A stretch of 64,000 bases of DNA from Acinetobacter brisouioides (GTDB taxonomy: Bacteria > Pseudomonadota > Gammaproteobacteria > Pseudomonadales > Moraxellaceae), in NCBI RefSeq assembly GCF_004331075.1, contig NZ_SJNX01000006.1, positions 1-64,000 of the forward strand. Direction: 5' to 3'. Below, piece after piece: positions 1-9,279 of the stretch. The position numbers and the translations under genes were made by a program. Below the pieces are notes generated by a model. It had not been told where the DNA came from, searched no databases, and saw nothing but the letters and a program-made list of their open reading frames with translations. Position 1 is the first letter of the stretch. Every line of letters begins with the position of its first letter.

Positions 1-325
1 AGCTGTTGAAGCTGTTGAAGCTGTTGAAGCTGTTGAAGCTGTTGAAGCTGTTGAAGCTGTTGAAGCTGTTGAAGCTGTTGAAGCTGTTGAAGCTGTTGAA
101 GCTGTTGAAGCTGTTGAAGCTGTTGAAGCTGTTGAAGCTGTTGAAGCTGTTGAAGCTGTTGAAGCTGTTGAAGCTGTTGAAGCTGTTGAAGCTGTTGAAG
201 CTAAAGCTGATGCCGAAACAGAAGAAAATGCAACAAAACAGAGTAAAGACAAAGCGGCAGTTCGCCCACGTCGCCCACGTGGTCGTCCACCGAAAAAAGC
301 AACTCCAACCACACCAACAGAATAA
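1..325 (+). CDS. rne: Probable ribonuclease E, C-terminal end (partial)
   Basis: The frame starting at base 2 is open from the window edge to TAA at 323-325. It reads 22 Ala-Val-Glu triplets, then an acidic linker (AKADAETEENATKQ), then a basic proline-rich tail with PRRPRGRPPKKA. RNase E is the endonuclease that starts mRNA decay and rRNA processing. Its C-terminal half is disordered, carries acidic AVE-rich stretches and basic RNA-binding patches, and scaffolds the degradosome. The GRPPKK tail fits my memory of Acinetobacter RNase E endings, but the catalytic domain lies outside the window, so the identity is an inference. A hairpin terminator follows at once, so the next gene is a separate unit. 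Confidence 0.6.
   Translation, partial: AVEAVEAVEAVEAVEAVEAVEAVEAVEAVEAVEAVEAVEAVEAVEAVEAVEAVEAVEAVEAVEAVEAKADAETEENATKQSKDKAAVRPRRPRGRPPKKATPTTPTE
2..199 (+). repeat. 22 tandem copies of a 9-bp unit GCTGTTGAA
   Basis: Twenty-two perfect copies of GCTGTTGAA run from base 2 to 199 and encode (Ala-Val-Glu)22 in the frame of the probable rne gene. The array may extend left beyond the window. No copy carries a base change, which suggests recent expansion or ongoing homogenisation. Because the unit is a multiple of three, changes in copy number would lengthen or shorten the protein without a frameshift. Confidence 0.97.
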
Positions 326-338
326 GTCTTCATTGTTT

Positions 339-367
339 AAACCGCTTCCTTAGAGAAGCGGTTTTTA
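339..367 (+). terminator. Rho-independent terminator after rne
   Basis: A perfect 10-bp stem, AAACCGCTTC paired with GAAGCGGTTT, has a 6-nt loop and is followed by a short T run. It lies 14 bases after the rne stop codon. Confidence 0.85.
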
Positions 368-419
368 CTTTAAAGTGATTACTACGCCCCTTTTCATTTC
401 CCTCAAGCGCAGGAACGTT

Positions 420-2255
420 ATGAAACAATCTTCTACAGATACGATCGGGTTGTGCGACATCCTCCACAAAATTCCTCAAATCACTCCAAAATTACCACAC
501 CTTCTTTCTGGGCTGAAACAAGCGTACCTGCATGGTCAAAAAACACCAACAGGTCTGGCAGTTGCCTTTGAAAAAACTGCGCAGCATCACCCTGAGCGCC
601 CAGCATTATTATTTGAACAACAACGCCTAAGCTATCGAGACCTTAACCAATGGGCAAACCAGATTGGGCATTATTTCCTTGCACAAGGCATTAAAAAAGG
701 CGATGTGATTGCCTTGATGTTGAGTAACCGTCCAGAATTTTTTGCCAGCATTTTGGCACTGGCAAAAATCGGGGCAATTGCAGCTCTAGTCAATACATCT
801 CAATCAGGCAAAGTTCTTAGCCATAGTATTCGACTGGTACAACCCAAAGCCGTGATCGTAGGAGATGAATACCAGCAGGTGTTTAATGCTATTCGTCATG
901 AGCTACATAGCGATGCCGTTCTATACTGGTTTGCAGATACAGAAACTCGCAAACAACCAAGTACTGCACCTGAAGGCTATCTCAATTTAGCACGCTGTAC
1001 CGAGACTTTCCCTGAATTCAACACGACAACAACCAAGCATGTCTATGCCAAAGACGGGCTATTCTATATTTATACTTCAGGGACAACAGGCTTGCCCAAA
1101 GCGGTGATTTTCAATCATGGGCGCTGGGCGCTGGCCTATGGAACTTATGGGCATATGCTCAACCTAAAGGGTAATGATGTTCTCTATGCACCATTACCCA
1201 TGTACCACGCCACAGGCATTGTCGTATGCTGGTGTTGTGTGATTGCTGGTGGCGCTGCGCTGGCTACTCGCCGTAAATATTCCACCAGTCAGTTTTGGCA
1301 AGATGTTGTAAAATTTAATGCCTCTGCATTAGGCTATGTCGGTGAGATCTGTCGGTATTTGCTTGATGCGCCAGCTTCTGTACAAGATCATCAAAACCGA
1401 GTCAGCAAAATGATTGGCAACGGTATGCGTCCTAATATCTGGCATGAGTTTAAGCAGCGCTTTGCGATTGCCGAAATTATGGAAATGTATGCTTCTAGTG
1501 AAGGTAACGTCGGATTTAGCAATCTGTTTAACTTTGACAACACCGTAGGTTTCTCACCGACCCCCTTTGCGATTGTGCAATATGATCAAGAACAGAATCA
1601 ACTTGTGCGCAACGCTCAAGGCTTTTGCCAACCTGTGCAAAAAGGCGAAATCGGTTTATTGATCGGAAAAATTACCAAGTGTTCTCCATTTGATGGTTAT
1701 ACCGATGCCGATAAAAACCATGCCGTGATTTTGCAAAATGTATTGAAAACGGGTGATGCGTATTTTAATACGGGTGATTTGATGCGCAATTTAGGCTTTC
1801 GTCATGCTCAGTTTGTTGACCGCTTGGGCGATACATTCCGCTGGAAAGGTGAAAATGTATCAACTGCGGAAGTCGAAGGCATCTTATGTGAACACCCGCT
1901 GATTCATGATGCTGTGGTGTATGGGGTCGAAATTCCTCAAACCAATGGGCGTGCAGGTATGGCGAGCATTATCTTGACCCCAGGAACGGTTTTGGCAGAA
2001 GTTGATTTAGCTAAACTTTGGCAGGATTTTAAGCAAGCTCTGCCTGCTTATGCTGTGCCTGTTTTTTTACGCATTCGTGAACAGCTCGAAACCACCAGTA
2101 CTTTTAAATATCCGAAACAAAAATTAAAAAACCAAGGTTTTGATTTACAGCAATCGCATGATCCAATTCTAGTTAACTTACCAAACAGTCAGACCTACTG
2201 TGTTCTCACCCCTGAAATTTTTGCCAAGATTGAACAATATCACTATCGATTTTAG
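420..2255 (+). CDS. Long-chain acyl-CoA synthetase, FATP/FadD6 type
   Basis: This 611-residue ANL-superfamily enzyme is expected to activate fatty acids to acyl-CoA through an acyl-adenylate. The adenylation P-loop YTSGTTGLPK is at about residues 218-227. A later motif, DRLGDTFRWKGENVSTAEVEG in parts, matches the hinge region of the FATP / very-long-chain acyl-CoA synthetase branch rather than classical FadD. The ATG at 420 is chosen because AGGAA lies just upstream; an earlier in-frame start at 375 would overlap the terminator region and lacks a ribosome site. It stands alone between the rne terminator and the tRNA genes. Substrate chain length cannot be read from sequence. Confidence 0.85.
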   Translation: MKQSSTDTIGLCDILHKIPQITPKLPHLLSGLKQAYLHGQKTPTGLAVAFEKTAQHHPERPALLFEQQRLSYRDLNQWANQIGHYFLAQGIKKGDVIALMLSNRPEFFASILALAKIGAIAALVNTSQSGKVLSHSIRLVQPKAVIVGDEYQQVFNAIRHELHSDAVLYWFADTETRKQPSTAPEGYLNLARCTETFPEFNTTTTKHVYAKDGLFYIYTSGTTGLPKAVIFNHGRWALAYGTYGHMLNLKGNDVLYAPLPMYHATGIVVCWCCVIAGGAALATRRKYSTSQFWQDVVKFNASALGYVGEICRYLLDAPASVQDHQNRVSKMIGNGMRPNIWHEFKQRFAIAEIMEMYASSEGNVGFSNLFNFDNTVGFSPTPFAIVQYDQEQNQLVRNAQGFCQPVQKGEIGLLIGKITKCSPFDGYTDADKNHAVILQNVLKTGDAYFNTGDLMRNLGFRHAQFVDRLGDTFRWKGENVSTAEVEGILCEHPLIHDAVVYGVEIPQTNGRAGMASIILTPGTVLAEVDLAKLWQDFKQALPAYAVPVFLRIREQLETTSTFKYPKQKLKNQGFDLQQSHDPILVNLPNSQTYCVLTPEIFAKIEQYHYRF

Positions 2256-2327
2256 CTTATTTTTTGGCTAAAACATGCAATTTTGAGGGTTTTGTAAACA
2301 ATTGATTCATTTTCTTGCAAAATCCTC

Positions 2328-2355
2328 TTGCCATCGTTCAAGATCTTGCTACAAT
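2328..2355 (+). promoter_or_regulatory. Sigma-70 promoter of the tRNA-Lys pair
   Basis: A -35 box TTGCCA (2328-2333) and a -10 box TACAAT (2350-2355) are separated by 16 bp. The -10 box ends 20 bp before the first tRNA. Confidence 0.65.
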
Positions 2356-2375
2356 ACGCTCCATCAAGACGATAT

Positions 2376-2451
2376 GGGTCGTTAGCTCAGTTGGTAGAGC
2401 AGCGGACTTTTAATCCGTTGGTCCCGCGTTCGAGTCGCGGACGACCCACCA
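2376..2451 (+). tRNA. tRNA-Lys (TTT), first copy
   Basis: The 76-nt sequence folds as a cloverleaf: acceptor stem GGGTCGT/ACGACCC, D-loop AGCTCAGTTGGTAGAGC, anticodon loop CTTTTAA giving anticodon TTT, T-arm with TTCGAGTC, and an encoded CCA end. It decodes AAA and AAG lysine codons. Confidence 0.98.
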
Positions 2452-2473
2452 TTTATCAGATTGATCCAATTTT

Positions 2474-2549
2474 GGGTCGTTAGCTCAGTTGGTAGAGCAG
2501 CGGACTTTTAATCCGTTGGTCCCGCGTTCGAGTCGCGGACGACCCACCA
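2474..2549 (+). tRNA. tRNA-Lys (TTT), second copy
   Basis: It is identical over all 76 nt, including the encoded CCA, to the copy 22 bp upstream. Both are probably cut from one transcript, because no promoter is visible in the short spacer and a terminator follows only the second copy. Confidence 0.98.
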
Positions 2550-2557
2550 AGATTCTA

Positions 2558-2589
2558 AAAAATCCTTTCTTTTTGAAAGGATTTTTTTT
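2558..2589 (+). terminator. Terminator after the tRNA-Lys pair
   Basis: The stem AATCCTTTC / GAAAGGATT has a short loop and is followed by eight T residues, typical of a strong intrinsic terminator for stable RNA. Confidence 0.9.
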
Positions 2590-2642
2590 GCCTAAAATTC
2601 TTTAAATCTATTTATTCATTCAATACAAATTGAAATTTGATG

Positions 2643-3287
2643 TTAATTACTTGCGCGTACTAAATAATAGTTATTTAAAGTATATGGATGTCCATGCTCA
2701 AAGAAATATCTGTTGATTTCAAAATTACGTTGACTATCCATCACAATATTTCCTTTATGATCAATTAGATAATATAAACGTAAATGTTGATTGAAATGCA
2801 CCACAACATATTTTTTCTGATCTTCGGTGATCACTTTCCAATGGGCATGCTGATAGTTCTGAGTTGTGCGAGTATCAGCATACACTTTGCCAAAACTTTT
2901 AATCAAACGAAAAACTGATCCATCTTCCATTAAGTTAATAATATATTCAACCGAACCCTGCTGCCCTACATCGCAATGGGAGATTGGATCTTGGCAGGAG
3001 ATGGTCACAATATAGCGCCCGACCATAGTCTTTTCTTGATTATTTAAGATATAACGCACTTCAGGCGGTGACGTTTGTACAGGCATCGTACTCTTTCCAG
3101 CCACATCTAATAGTTTTTGCCCATCAACATGATGCTGTGAAGGCAAGCTTGCTGCTGTCGCCTGATGTGACTGTGTCAATCCGTCAGATGGAGAATGAGG
3201 GCTACAAGCAACCAATTGCCAAGAGCACCCAAGAATACATGCCGAATAAATTATTGTTTTTATATAATAATTCAACTTTTCCAACAT
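2643..3287 (-). CDS. Hypothetical lipoprotein
   Basis: The product has 214 residues. I do not recognise the family. The N-terminus has a basic start, a hydrophobic stretch and a lipobox LVAC with the modified cysteine at about residue 28, so it should be a lipid-anchored envelope protein. Residues 30-75 are a low-complexity Ser/Gln/Pro linker. The rest, roughly 75-214, looks folded and beta-rich, with two cysteines (in SCQDP and SHCDV) that could form a disulfide. It is transcribed towards the tRNA-Lys genes. The gene may be genus-specific; no function is proposed. Confidence 0.7.
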   Translation of the reverse strand: MLEKLNYYIKTIIYSACILGCSWQLVACSPHSPSDGLTQSHQATAASLPSQHHVDGQKLLDVAGKSTMPVQTSPPEVRYILNNQEKTMVGRYIVTISCQDPISHCDVGQQGSVEYIINLMEDGSVFRLIKSFGKVYADTRTTQNYQHAHWKVITEDQKKYVVVHFNQHLRLYYLIDHKGNIVMDSQRNFEINRYFFEHGHPYTLNNYYLVRASN

Positions 3288-3508
3288 AGGCTTGCCTTAG
3301 GAAGAATAAAGAGCTGTTAGGCGACAAAACATCATCAGGCATTGTAATCAGAAGCTGCACCCTGTCTGTAAAAAATTACATAAATTAACCCTTTTTCTAA
3401 ACCTGTTGACTGGAAAATTTGTATTCAACCCTTATATACAACTAAGAATTTTTTAACAGTTTTTGCTAAAATTGTGATATTAATTAACAAATATAACAGG
3501 AGAATTGC

Positions 3509-3769
3509 ATGGGCAGCTCAGGACTATACCGTTCAAGCAAACAACAAATCATTGCTGGTGTTATGGGGGGTATTGCTGAACGTTTTGGCTGGAATGCCAA
3601 TGTATTGCGCGTGCTATTTGTTTTAGTTTCTGTAATGAGCGCAGCATTTCCTGGGATATTGATCTATATTATTTTGTGGATTCTGATTCCAAAACAGAAA
3701 AAAATATTTAATCCATCCATGCGTTACCAACAACCCATTCGCACCATACACGAAGAAAGATACCGTTAA
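3509..3769 (+). CDS. PspC domain protein
   Basis: This 86-residue protein shows the PspC pattern: an LYRSSKQQIIAGVMGGIAERF start (two halves of one conserved block), then Asn-x-x-x-x-Arg-x-x-F, and one transmembrane segment at about residues 38-62 ending in LIPK. PspC in Escherichia coli is an inner-membrane sensor of envelope stress. Here it stands alone without pspA or pspB, so the role may be different; many bacteria carry such stand-alone PspC proteins. A good ribosome site, CAGGAGA, lies 6 bp before the ATG, and a terminator follows. Confidence 0.85.
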   Translation: MGSSGLYRSSKQQIIAGVMGGIAERFGWNANVLRVLFVLVSVMSAAFPGILIYIILWILIPKQKKIFNPSMRYQQPIRTIHEERYR

Positions 3770-3783
3770 GTTTTAAAGTTTCG

Positions 3784-3817
3784 CCACGATTTTTCCCCCG
3801 AAAATCGTGGTTTTTTT
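3784..3817 (+). terminator. Terminator after the PspC gene
   Basis: A perfect 10-bp stem CCACGATTTT / AAAATCGTGG with a 7-nt loop is followed by seven T residues. It touches the stop codon of the convergent HPP/CBS gene. Confidence 0.9.
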
Positions 3818-4907
3818 ATGCTTGCTGTTTGAGCAACTGCTGCTGTAATACTGCAATCATATCTGCACGGCTAATCATTCCAACCAAATGCTGCTGTTCA
3901 ACGACAGGAATATAATTAAACGAACGCTCAACAAAATACGGAATCAAATCAATCAAGGGTTGCTCAGGCTGCACAGTGACCACTTGGCGCTGCATAATCT
4001 GATAAACGAAATCCTCCCACGGTGCGCGTGGATCTGCTGCGCGCTGAAACCATTCCATCACTTCATATAGTGCCAAAGTTCCCAGTAATTTTCCTGTTGC
4101 ATCAACCACAGGCAAACTCATGAGGTTGACTTGCTTGAATTTGGCAAGCGCCTGCTGAATTGCATCTTGTGCATGTAGGGTAATCAGATCACGGCTCATG
4201 ATATCGCGACAGAGATACGCCTGCGGTGAGCGCTGCTGGGCATGCTGTTGTGCCTGTAAGATAATGTCTTCTAACTGGTACTGACTAATATCCAGCAGTT
4301 CCGTCTGATGTGCCAGAACATCTTGAATATCTTGCGGTTGAATACCAACCCTTTGTGTTGGTGTCGGATCTTTGCTTCGGGTATTGAGCTGTGCGGTCTG
4401 TGGATAGTGACGCCCAATACAACGGTTAAAAACAATTGCAATGCCTAGCAACAACAAAGAGTTTAATAAAACAGGATAAGCAATAAATTTAAATCCCAAG
4501 TGATGTACAGATGCTCCACCAAGTACGGCAGTCATGGCAACAGCACCACTCGGTGGGTGTAATGAATCCGTACTCATCATCACAAAAATTGCCAAAGCAA
4601 CTGCCAGGCTAAATGCCACCGTCGTTTCAGGAATATATTGCGCGCACAGCACCCCAATCAAGGCTGCGAGTGTATTCCCAACCACAATATTCCATGGCTG
4701 TGCCAACGGGCTGGAAGGTACGGCAAACAACAATACCGATGATGCTCCCATAGGTGCGATATACCATGCGTTAAATTCGCCCAGTATCCACCAGCTTAGC
4801 CATGAAGAGACTGCTAATCCCAGCAATGCACCAAGCGCACAGAACATACGCTCTTTGACAGGCAAGAGTTTAAAATTCGGTTTGAGCCACGCCAGATTGA
4901 AATGCAT
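3816..4907 (-). CDS. HPP family membrane protein with tandem CBS domains
   Basis: The product has 363 residues. The first half, about residues 20-165, holds several transmembrane helices and the family signature TDSLHPPSGAVAMTAVLGG (read in two parts), placing it in the HPP family; one studied HPP member has been linked to nitrite transport. The second half has two CBS modules, about residues 237-290 and 305-360, which usually bind adenine nucleotides and regulate the attached domain. The start is supported by TAGGAAA 4 bp upstream. It has no operon partner. The transported substrate is not known from sequence. Confidence 0.85.
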   Translation of the reverse strand: MHFNLAWLKPNFKLLPVKERMFCALGALLGLAVSSWLSWWILGEFNAWYIAPMGASSVLLFAVPSSPLAQPWNIVVGNTLAALIGVLCAQYIPETTVAFSLAVALAIFVMMSTDSLHPPSGAVAMTAVLGGASVHHLGFKFIAYPVLLNSLLLLGIAIVFNRCIGRHYPQTAQLNTRSKDPTPTQRVGIQPQDIQDVLAHQTELLDISQYQLEDIILQAQQHAQQRSPQAYLCRDIMSRDLITLHAQDAIQQALAKFKQVNLMSLPVVDATGKLLGTLALYEVMEWFQRAADPRAPWEDFVYQIMQRQVVTVQPEQPLIDLIPYFVERSFNYIPVVEQQHLVGMISRADMIAVLQQQLLKQQA

Positions 4908-5092
4908 ATTTTCCTATCCACGAACTTGCATGAGCTCCATATTATAGAAGCCCAAGCTTAAAGATGTATTTATTTTATATTTTATGAATATCAGTAAATC
5001 TGTTGATTGGCTAAAGGAAATATAACGTCATTTAGCAGTCATTTTCCATACTGACCATTTCATTGACAACAGGCAATTTTGCATAGAAGTCT

Positions 5093-5121
5093 TTGCCACT
5101 CACCCACAAAATCCTTATACT
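5093..5121 (+). promoter_or_regulatory. Sigma-70 promoter of glyQS
   Basis: TTGCCA (5093-5098) and TATACT (5116-5121) are separated by 17 bp, and the -10 box ends 35 bp before the glyQ start. Confidence 0.7.
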
Positions 5122-5156
5122 TAGGGACAATTTTTCTCATAATTCGTGGATGCTAC

Positions 5157-6134
5157 ATGAGTCGCGCCATCTCGCATATTGATACTTTTCAAGGCTTAAT
5201 TCTTGCCTTACAAAATTACTGGGCCGAGCAAGGCTGTGTTGTTTTACAACCTTATGACATGGAAGTTGGCGCAGGGACATTCCACACGGCAACCTTCTTA
5301 CGTGCCTTAGGCCCTGAAACCTGGAACGCGGCTTACGTACAGCCATCTCGTCGCCCGAAAGATGGTCGCTACGGTGAAAACCCGAACCGCTTACAACATT
5401 ATTATCAGTTCCAAGTCGTACTCAAGCCAAACCCAGACAACATTCAGCAGTTGTATCTGGACTCGCTCAAAGCCATTGGCATTGACACCCTCACCCACGA
5501 CATTCGCTTTGTCGAAGACAACTGGGAATCACCAACCCTTGGCGCTTGGGGCTTAGGCTGGGAAGTCTGGCTCAACGGCATGGAAGTGACTCAGTTTACT
5601 TACTTCCAGCAAGTCGGCGGGATTGAATGTTACCCTGTGACGGGCGAAATCACTTATGGTCTAGAACGTCTTGCGATGTATTTGCAAGGGGTTGACTCGG
5701 TTTATGACTTGGTTTGGACTAAAGGCCCGTTTGGCACAGTGACTTATGGCGATGTGTTCCATCAAAATGAAGTTGAACAATCGACCTATAACTTTGAATA
5801 CGCACCTGTTGAAAAACTGTTTGAATTCTTCGATTTTTACGAGTCCGAAGCCAACCGTCTGATTGAAGCTGAGCTGCCATTACCTGCTTATGAACAGGTC
5901 ATGAAAGCATCACATACCTTCAACTTGCTGGACGCACGTGGTGCAATTTCGGTAACTGAACGTCAGCGTTACATTTTACGTGTGCGTGCGTTGGCGCGTG
6001 CCATTGCACAAAGTTATGTCCAAGCGCGTGCCAAGTTGGGCTTCCCAATGGCCGAACCGCATTTACGTGATGAAGTCTTGGCACAGTTACAAGCACAAGC
6101 CGAAGCAGAAGCTGCAAAAACGGAGAACAAATAA
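5157..6134 (+). CDS. glyQ: Glycine--tRNA ligase alpha subunit
   Basis: The 325-residue alpha chain of the bacterial alpha2-beta2 glycyl-tRNA synthetase carries the class II catalytic core. Near the N-terminus it has [19 protein letters not shown] and [19 protein letters not shown] (each read in part), and later [17 protein letters not shown], all hallmark GlyQ segments. The ATG at 5157 is chosen because [13 protein letters not shown] is the usual family start; an earlier frame extension carries no GlyQ similarity. It overlaps glyS by one base (TAATG), which indicates translational coupling for equal subunit supply. The promoter lies at 5093-5121. Confidence 0.97.
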   Translation: MSRAISHIDTFQGLILALQNYWAEQGCVVLQPYDMEVGAGTFHTATFLRALGPETWNAAYVQPSRRPKDGRYGENPNRLQHYYQFQVVLKPNPDNIQQLYLDSLKAIGIDTLTHDIRFVEDNWESPTLGAWGLGWEVWLNGMEVTQFTYFQQVGGIECYPVTGEITYGLERLAMYLQGVDSVYDLVWTKGPFGTVTYGDVFHQNEVEQSTYNFEYAPVEKLFEFFDFYESEANRLIEAELPLPAYEQVMKASHTFNLLDARGAISVTERQRYILRVRALARAIAQSYVQARAKLGFPMAEPHLRDEVLAQLQAQAEAEAAKTENK

Positions 6135-8203
6135 TGACTCAACATACTGTTTTATTTGAACTCGGCTGTGAAGAACTTCCACCAAAAAGCTTAAAAACTT
6201 TACGTGATGCCTTACAGGCAGAGACTGTCAAAGGCTTACAAGAAGCAGGTTTAAACTTTGCTTCAATCGAAGCCTATGCTGCGCCACGTCGTTTAGCCCT
6301 AAAAATTATTGCTGTCGATGGCGCGCAAGCCGACTCGAAAAAACGCTTTGATGGCCCTGCTGTACAAGCGGCTTATGATGCAGAAGGCAAACCAACCAAA
6401 GCACTTGATGGCTTTATGCGTGGTCAAGGCATTAGTGTTGAACAGGTTTCAACTTTCCAAGCGGGTAAAGTTGAAAAAGTGTGTTATTACAAAGACATTC
6501 AAGGTCAAAGCCTAGATGTACTTTTGCCACAAATTTTGCAAACTGCTTTGGATCGGTTACCTATTGCCAAACGTATGCGTTCAGCAGCAAGCCGTACCGA
6601 ATTTGTTCGCCCTGTAAAATGGGTGGTATTGCTCAAAGATGATCAAATCATTCCAGCGACCATTCAAGATCACCCAGCAGGTAACTTAAGCTATGGTCAC
6701 CGTTTCCATGCGCCTGAAGCGATTACTTTGGCAAATGCAGACGAATATTTACCAAAATTAAAAGCAGCGCATGTTGTGGCTTCTTTTGAAGAGCGTCAAG
6801 CAATCATCGATCAACAAGTCAAAGCACTTGCAGATGAGGTCAATGCGATTGCGATTGTACCTGCTGACCTTCGTGATGAAGTAACGGCGTTGGTGGAATG
6901 GCCTGTTGCACTTCGCGCAAGCTTCGAAGAACGCTTCCTTGCAGTACCTCAAGAAGCCTTAATTACCACCATGCAAGACAACCAGAAGTATTTCTGTTTG
7001 ATTAATAGCGACGGTAAATTACAGCCTTACTTCATTACGGTTTCAAACATTGAGTCTAAAGATCCGATTCAAATTATTGAAGGGAATGAAAAAGTAGTTC
7101 GCCCACGTTTAAGCGATGCTGAATTCTTCTTCTTGCAAGACCAGAAACAGCCTCTAGCAAGCCGTAAAACCAAATTGGCCAACATGGTGTTTCAGGCACA
7201 ACTTGGTACACTTTGGGACAAATCAGAACGTATTGCCAAATTAGCCGTTGCACTTACACCAATCACTGGTGCAAATGCTCAAGACGCTGAAAAAGCTGCG
7301 CTTCTTGCAAAATGTGATTTAACCTCTGAACTGGTGGGTGAATTCCCTGAGCTTCAAGGGATTGCAGGCACTTATTATGCCCGTATTGAAGGCGAAAATG
7401 ATGAAGTTGCAGAAGCGCTAGGCGAGCAGTATTTACCAAAATTTGCAGGCGATGTTTTACCAAAAACCAAAACAGGTACAACGATTGCACTTGCTGACCG
7501 TTTAGATACTTTGGTGGGTATTTTTGGTATTGGACAAGCACCGACAGGTTCAAAAGACCCGTTTGCCCTTCGTCGTTCAGCAATTGGTATTTTACGTCTG
7601 ATTATTGAAAATGAACTCGATGTAACGATTGAAGAATTGGTCAATCTTGCACTTCAAGGTTATGGCGAGATTGTCAAAGATCACGACAAGACTTTGGCCG
7701 ATGCGGTTGCTTTCCTTGAAGGTCGTTACCGTGCCAAGTACGAAGACCAAGGTGTTGCAGTTGACGTGCTTCAAGCCGTTCAAGCACTTGCACCAAAATC
7801 CCCACTTGATTTTGACAAGCGTGTCAATGCTGTAAATCACTTCCGCACACTACCTGAAGCTGCGGCACTTGCCGCAGCCAACAAACGTGTTGCCAACATT
7901 CTTGCCAAAGAAGCAACGCCTGAAGGTGCTGTGGTTGAAGCAAAACTGGTTGAAGATGCTGAAAAAGCCTTATTTGCCGAGCTTCAAGCGGTTACTCCTG
8001 TTGTTGAACCATTACTTGCAGCCAAAGACTACACCGAAGCATTGTCTAAGTTAGCAGCTTTGCGTGCGCCGATTGATGCCTTCTTTGACGGTGTCATGGT
8101 GATGGCAGATGATGCTGAACTGAAAGCCAACCGTTTACGTTTATTGGCACAGTTGCGTCATTTATTTACTGCTGTGGCTGATGTGAGTGTGTTGCAGCAC
8201 TAA
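6134..8203 (+). CDS. glyS: Glycine--tRNA ligase beta subunit
   Basis: This 689-residue protein is the usual GlyS length. It starts with [15 protein letters not shown], a conserved GlyS opening, and contains [15 protein letters not shown] and [17 protein letters not shown] segments (here [13 protein letters not shown]), plus the HD-like region [22 protein letters not shown]. The C-terminal third is the anticodon-binding-like domain. GlyS binds the tRNA while GlyQ catalyses aminoacylation. Its ATG overlaps the glyQ stop codon. A terminator follows at 8229-8256. No frameshift or missing block is apparent. Confidence 0.97.
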   Translation: MTQHTVLFELGCEELPPKSLKTLRDALQAETVKGLQEAGLNFASIEAYAAPRRLALKIIAVDGAQADSKKRFDGPAVQAAYDAEGKPTKALDGFMRGQGISVEQVSTFQAGKVEKVCYYKDIQGQSLDVLLPQILQTALDRLPIAKRMRSAASRTEFVRPVKWVVLLKDDQIIPATIQDHPAGNLSYGHRFHAPEAITLANADEYLPKLKAAHVVASFEERQAIIDQQVKALADEVNAIAIVPADLRDEVTALVEWPVALRASFEERFLAVPQEALITTMQDNQKYFCLINSDGKLQPYFITVSNIESKDPIQIIEGNEKVVRPRLSDAEFFFLQDQKQPLASRKTKLANMVFQAQLGTLWDKSERIAKLAVALTPITGANAQDAEKAALLAKCDLTSELVGEFPELQGIAGTYYARIEGENDEVAEALGEQYLPKFAGDVLPKTKTGTTIALADRLDTLVGIFGIGQAPTGSKDPFALRRSAIGILRLIIENELDVTIEELVNLALQGYGEIVKDHDKTLADAVAFLEGRYRAKYEDQGVAVDVLQAVQALAPKSPLDFDKRVNAVNHFRTLPEAAALAAANKRVANILAKEATPEGAVVEAKLVEDAEKALFAELQAVTPVVEPLLAAKDYTEALSKLAALRAPIDAFFDGVMVMADDAELKANRLRLLAQLRHLFTAVADVSVLQH

Positions 8204-8228
8204 GTTATTTTAAGATTTGAACACTTAA

Positions 8229-8256
8229 AAACCCTGCTAAGATAGCGGGGTTTTTT
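8229..8256. terminator. Bidirectional terminator between glyS and the EamA gene
   Basis: The stem AACCCTGCT / AGCGGGGTT (one G-T pair) is flanked by A and T runs on the two sides, so it can end transcription of both convergent genes. Confidence 0.75.
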
Positions 8257-8283
8257 ATCAATAAAAAAAATAAGTTATGCAAA

Positions 8284-9216
8284 TCACCGATTGGATTTAT
8301 TCATCCAAACAATACTGGCAACAATCATTATTCCACCAAACAAAACGATCCAAGAAGGTCGCTCCCCCAGAAAGAGTATTGCCAAACTGATTGCCACGAT
8401 TGGCGTAACATATAAAAAATTAGATGCTAGGGTTAAAGGCATATTCCGCAAAACCTCAGCCCAAAGTAAATAAGCCAACGCGCTCGGAAATAACCCCAGT
8501 AAAACTACGGAAAGATTAGCTTGCCATGTAGCCTGTAAAATAGCAGTGTGCAGATGTGGGCTATAGCAAAGTAAAGGTAACGTTCCCAACCAAATGACAT
8601 AGCACATCATGCTTACAGTATCGTAATCGAGCGCAAAGCGTTTATATAAATTAAAATAAATGCCCCATGCGATGGCTGCACATAAAATCAGTAGGCTATG
8701 GACATTCGGTAAGCTAAACCCATGATCGCCACTAATCACCAAAATTGCACCGCAGAGTCCCAACACAATACAGATCCACTGCACAACACGAATCTGCTCT
8801 TTAAGCAGAAATGTAGAAATCAGGACTGTAAATAATGGAATGGACTGGCTCAGAATACTTGATGCAACCGCAGTCACATATTGTTGCCCAATATTAATCA
8901 GTAAATGATGAATGGTGACAGAGAATAATCCCAGCATCCCAAATCGTGGCAAGTCTTTCCAACGGACAGGCTGAATCCCTTTTTTCAGTACCAGTAAAAA
9001 TAAGAAGAGAGAGGCGATTAAAAATCGAAGCAATGCAATATGTTGGGGGCTATAAGAATCTAATGCACGATGCACTCCAATCGGTGAATATCCCCAACAC
9101 AGCACAGTGATTCCAATAAAAACATAAAGTTTGAGTGTCTCGGAGATATGAGGCGCTTTTACAAATGCGGAAATAGTCATCGCTGATCTGCAATCATGAA
9201 GATAAATTCCCTTCAT
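8284..9216 (-). CDS. EamA/DMT family transporter
   Basis: This 310-residue protein has about ten hydrophobic segments in the two-repeat EamA layout, with typical pieces such as GVHRALDSYSPQHIALLRFL and a final LGERPSWIVLFGGIMIVASI. EamA proteins are inner-membrane exporters of amino acids or other metabolites; the substrate here is unknown. The start is uncertain: neither the ATG at 9216 nor the in-frame ATG at 9180 has a clear ribosome site, and the shorter form is equally acceptable. It is divergent from a LysR gene only 63 bp away, a classic regulator-target pair, so the LysR protein probably controls it. Confidence 0.85.
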   Translation of the reverse strand: MKGIYLHDCRSAMTISAFVKAPHISETLKLYVFIGITVLCWGYSPIGVHRALDSYSPQHIALLRFLIASLFLFLLVLKKGIQPVRWKDLPRFGMLGLFSVTIHHLLINIGQQYVTAVASSILSQSIPLFTVLISTFLLKEQIRVVQWICIVLGLCGAILVISGDHGFSLPNVHSLLILCAAIAWGIYFNLYKRFALDYDTVSMMCYVIWLGTLPLLCYSPHLHTAILQATWQANLSVVLLGLFPSALAYLLWAEVLRNMPLTLASNFLYVTPIVAISLAILFLGERPSWIVLFGGIMIVASIVWMNKSNR

Positions 9217-9279
9217 AATAATCGGCTATATAATTGTGTAAAATTAACTTATATTAAGTATCTAATTCTGTTTAAGTGA

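Noticed and set aside
1..199. The tandem array as a CRISPR or satellite element
   Set aside because: The units are 9 bp with no spacers and lie inside an open coding frame.
6..353. Reading frame of repeated Lys-Leu-Leu in the first 350 bases
   Set aside because: It is an out-of-frame reading of the GCTGTTGAA array. The frame from base 2 gives AVE repeats followed by a sensible basic tail and stop, typical of an RNase E end.
2376..2549. The two identical tRNA-Lys genes as attachment-site direct repeats of an integrated element
   Set aside because: Only 22 bp lie between them and both copies are complete tRNAs with one promoter and one terminator; there is no integrase. This is a plain tandem duplication.
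7263..7840. Several long minus-strand frames inside glyS
   Set aside because: They are antisense shadows of a strongly coding gene with no ribosome sites or family features.
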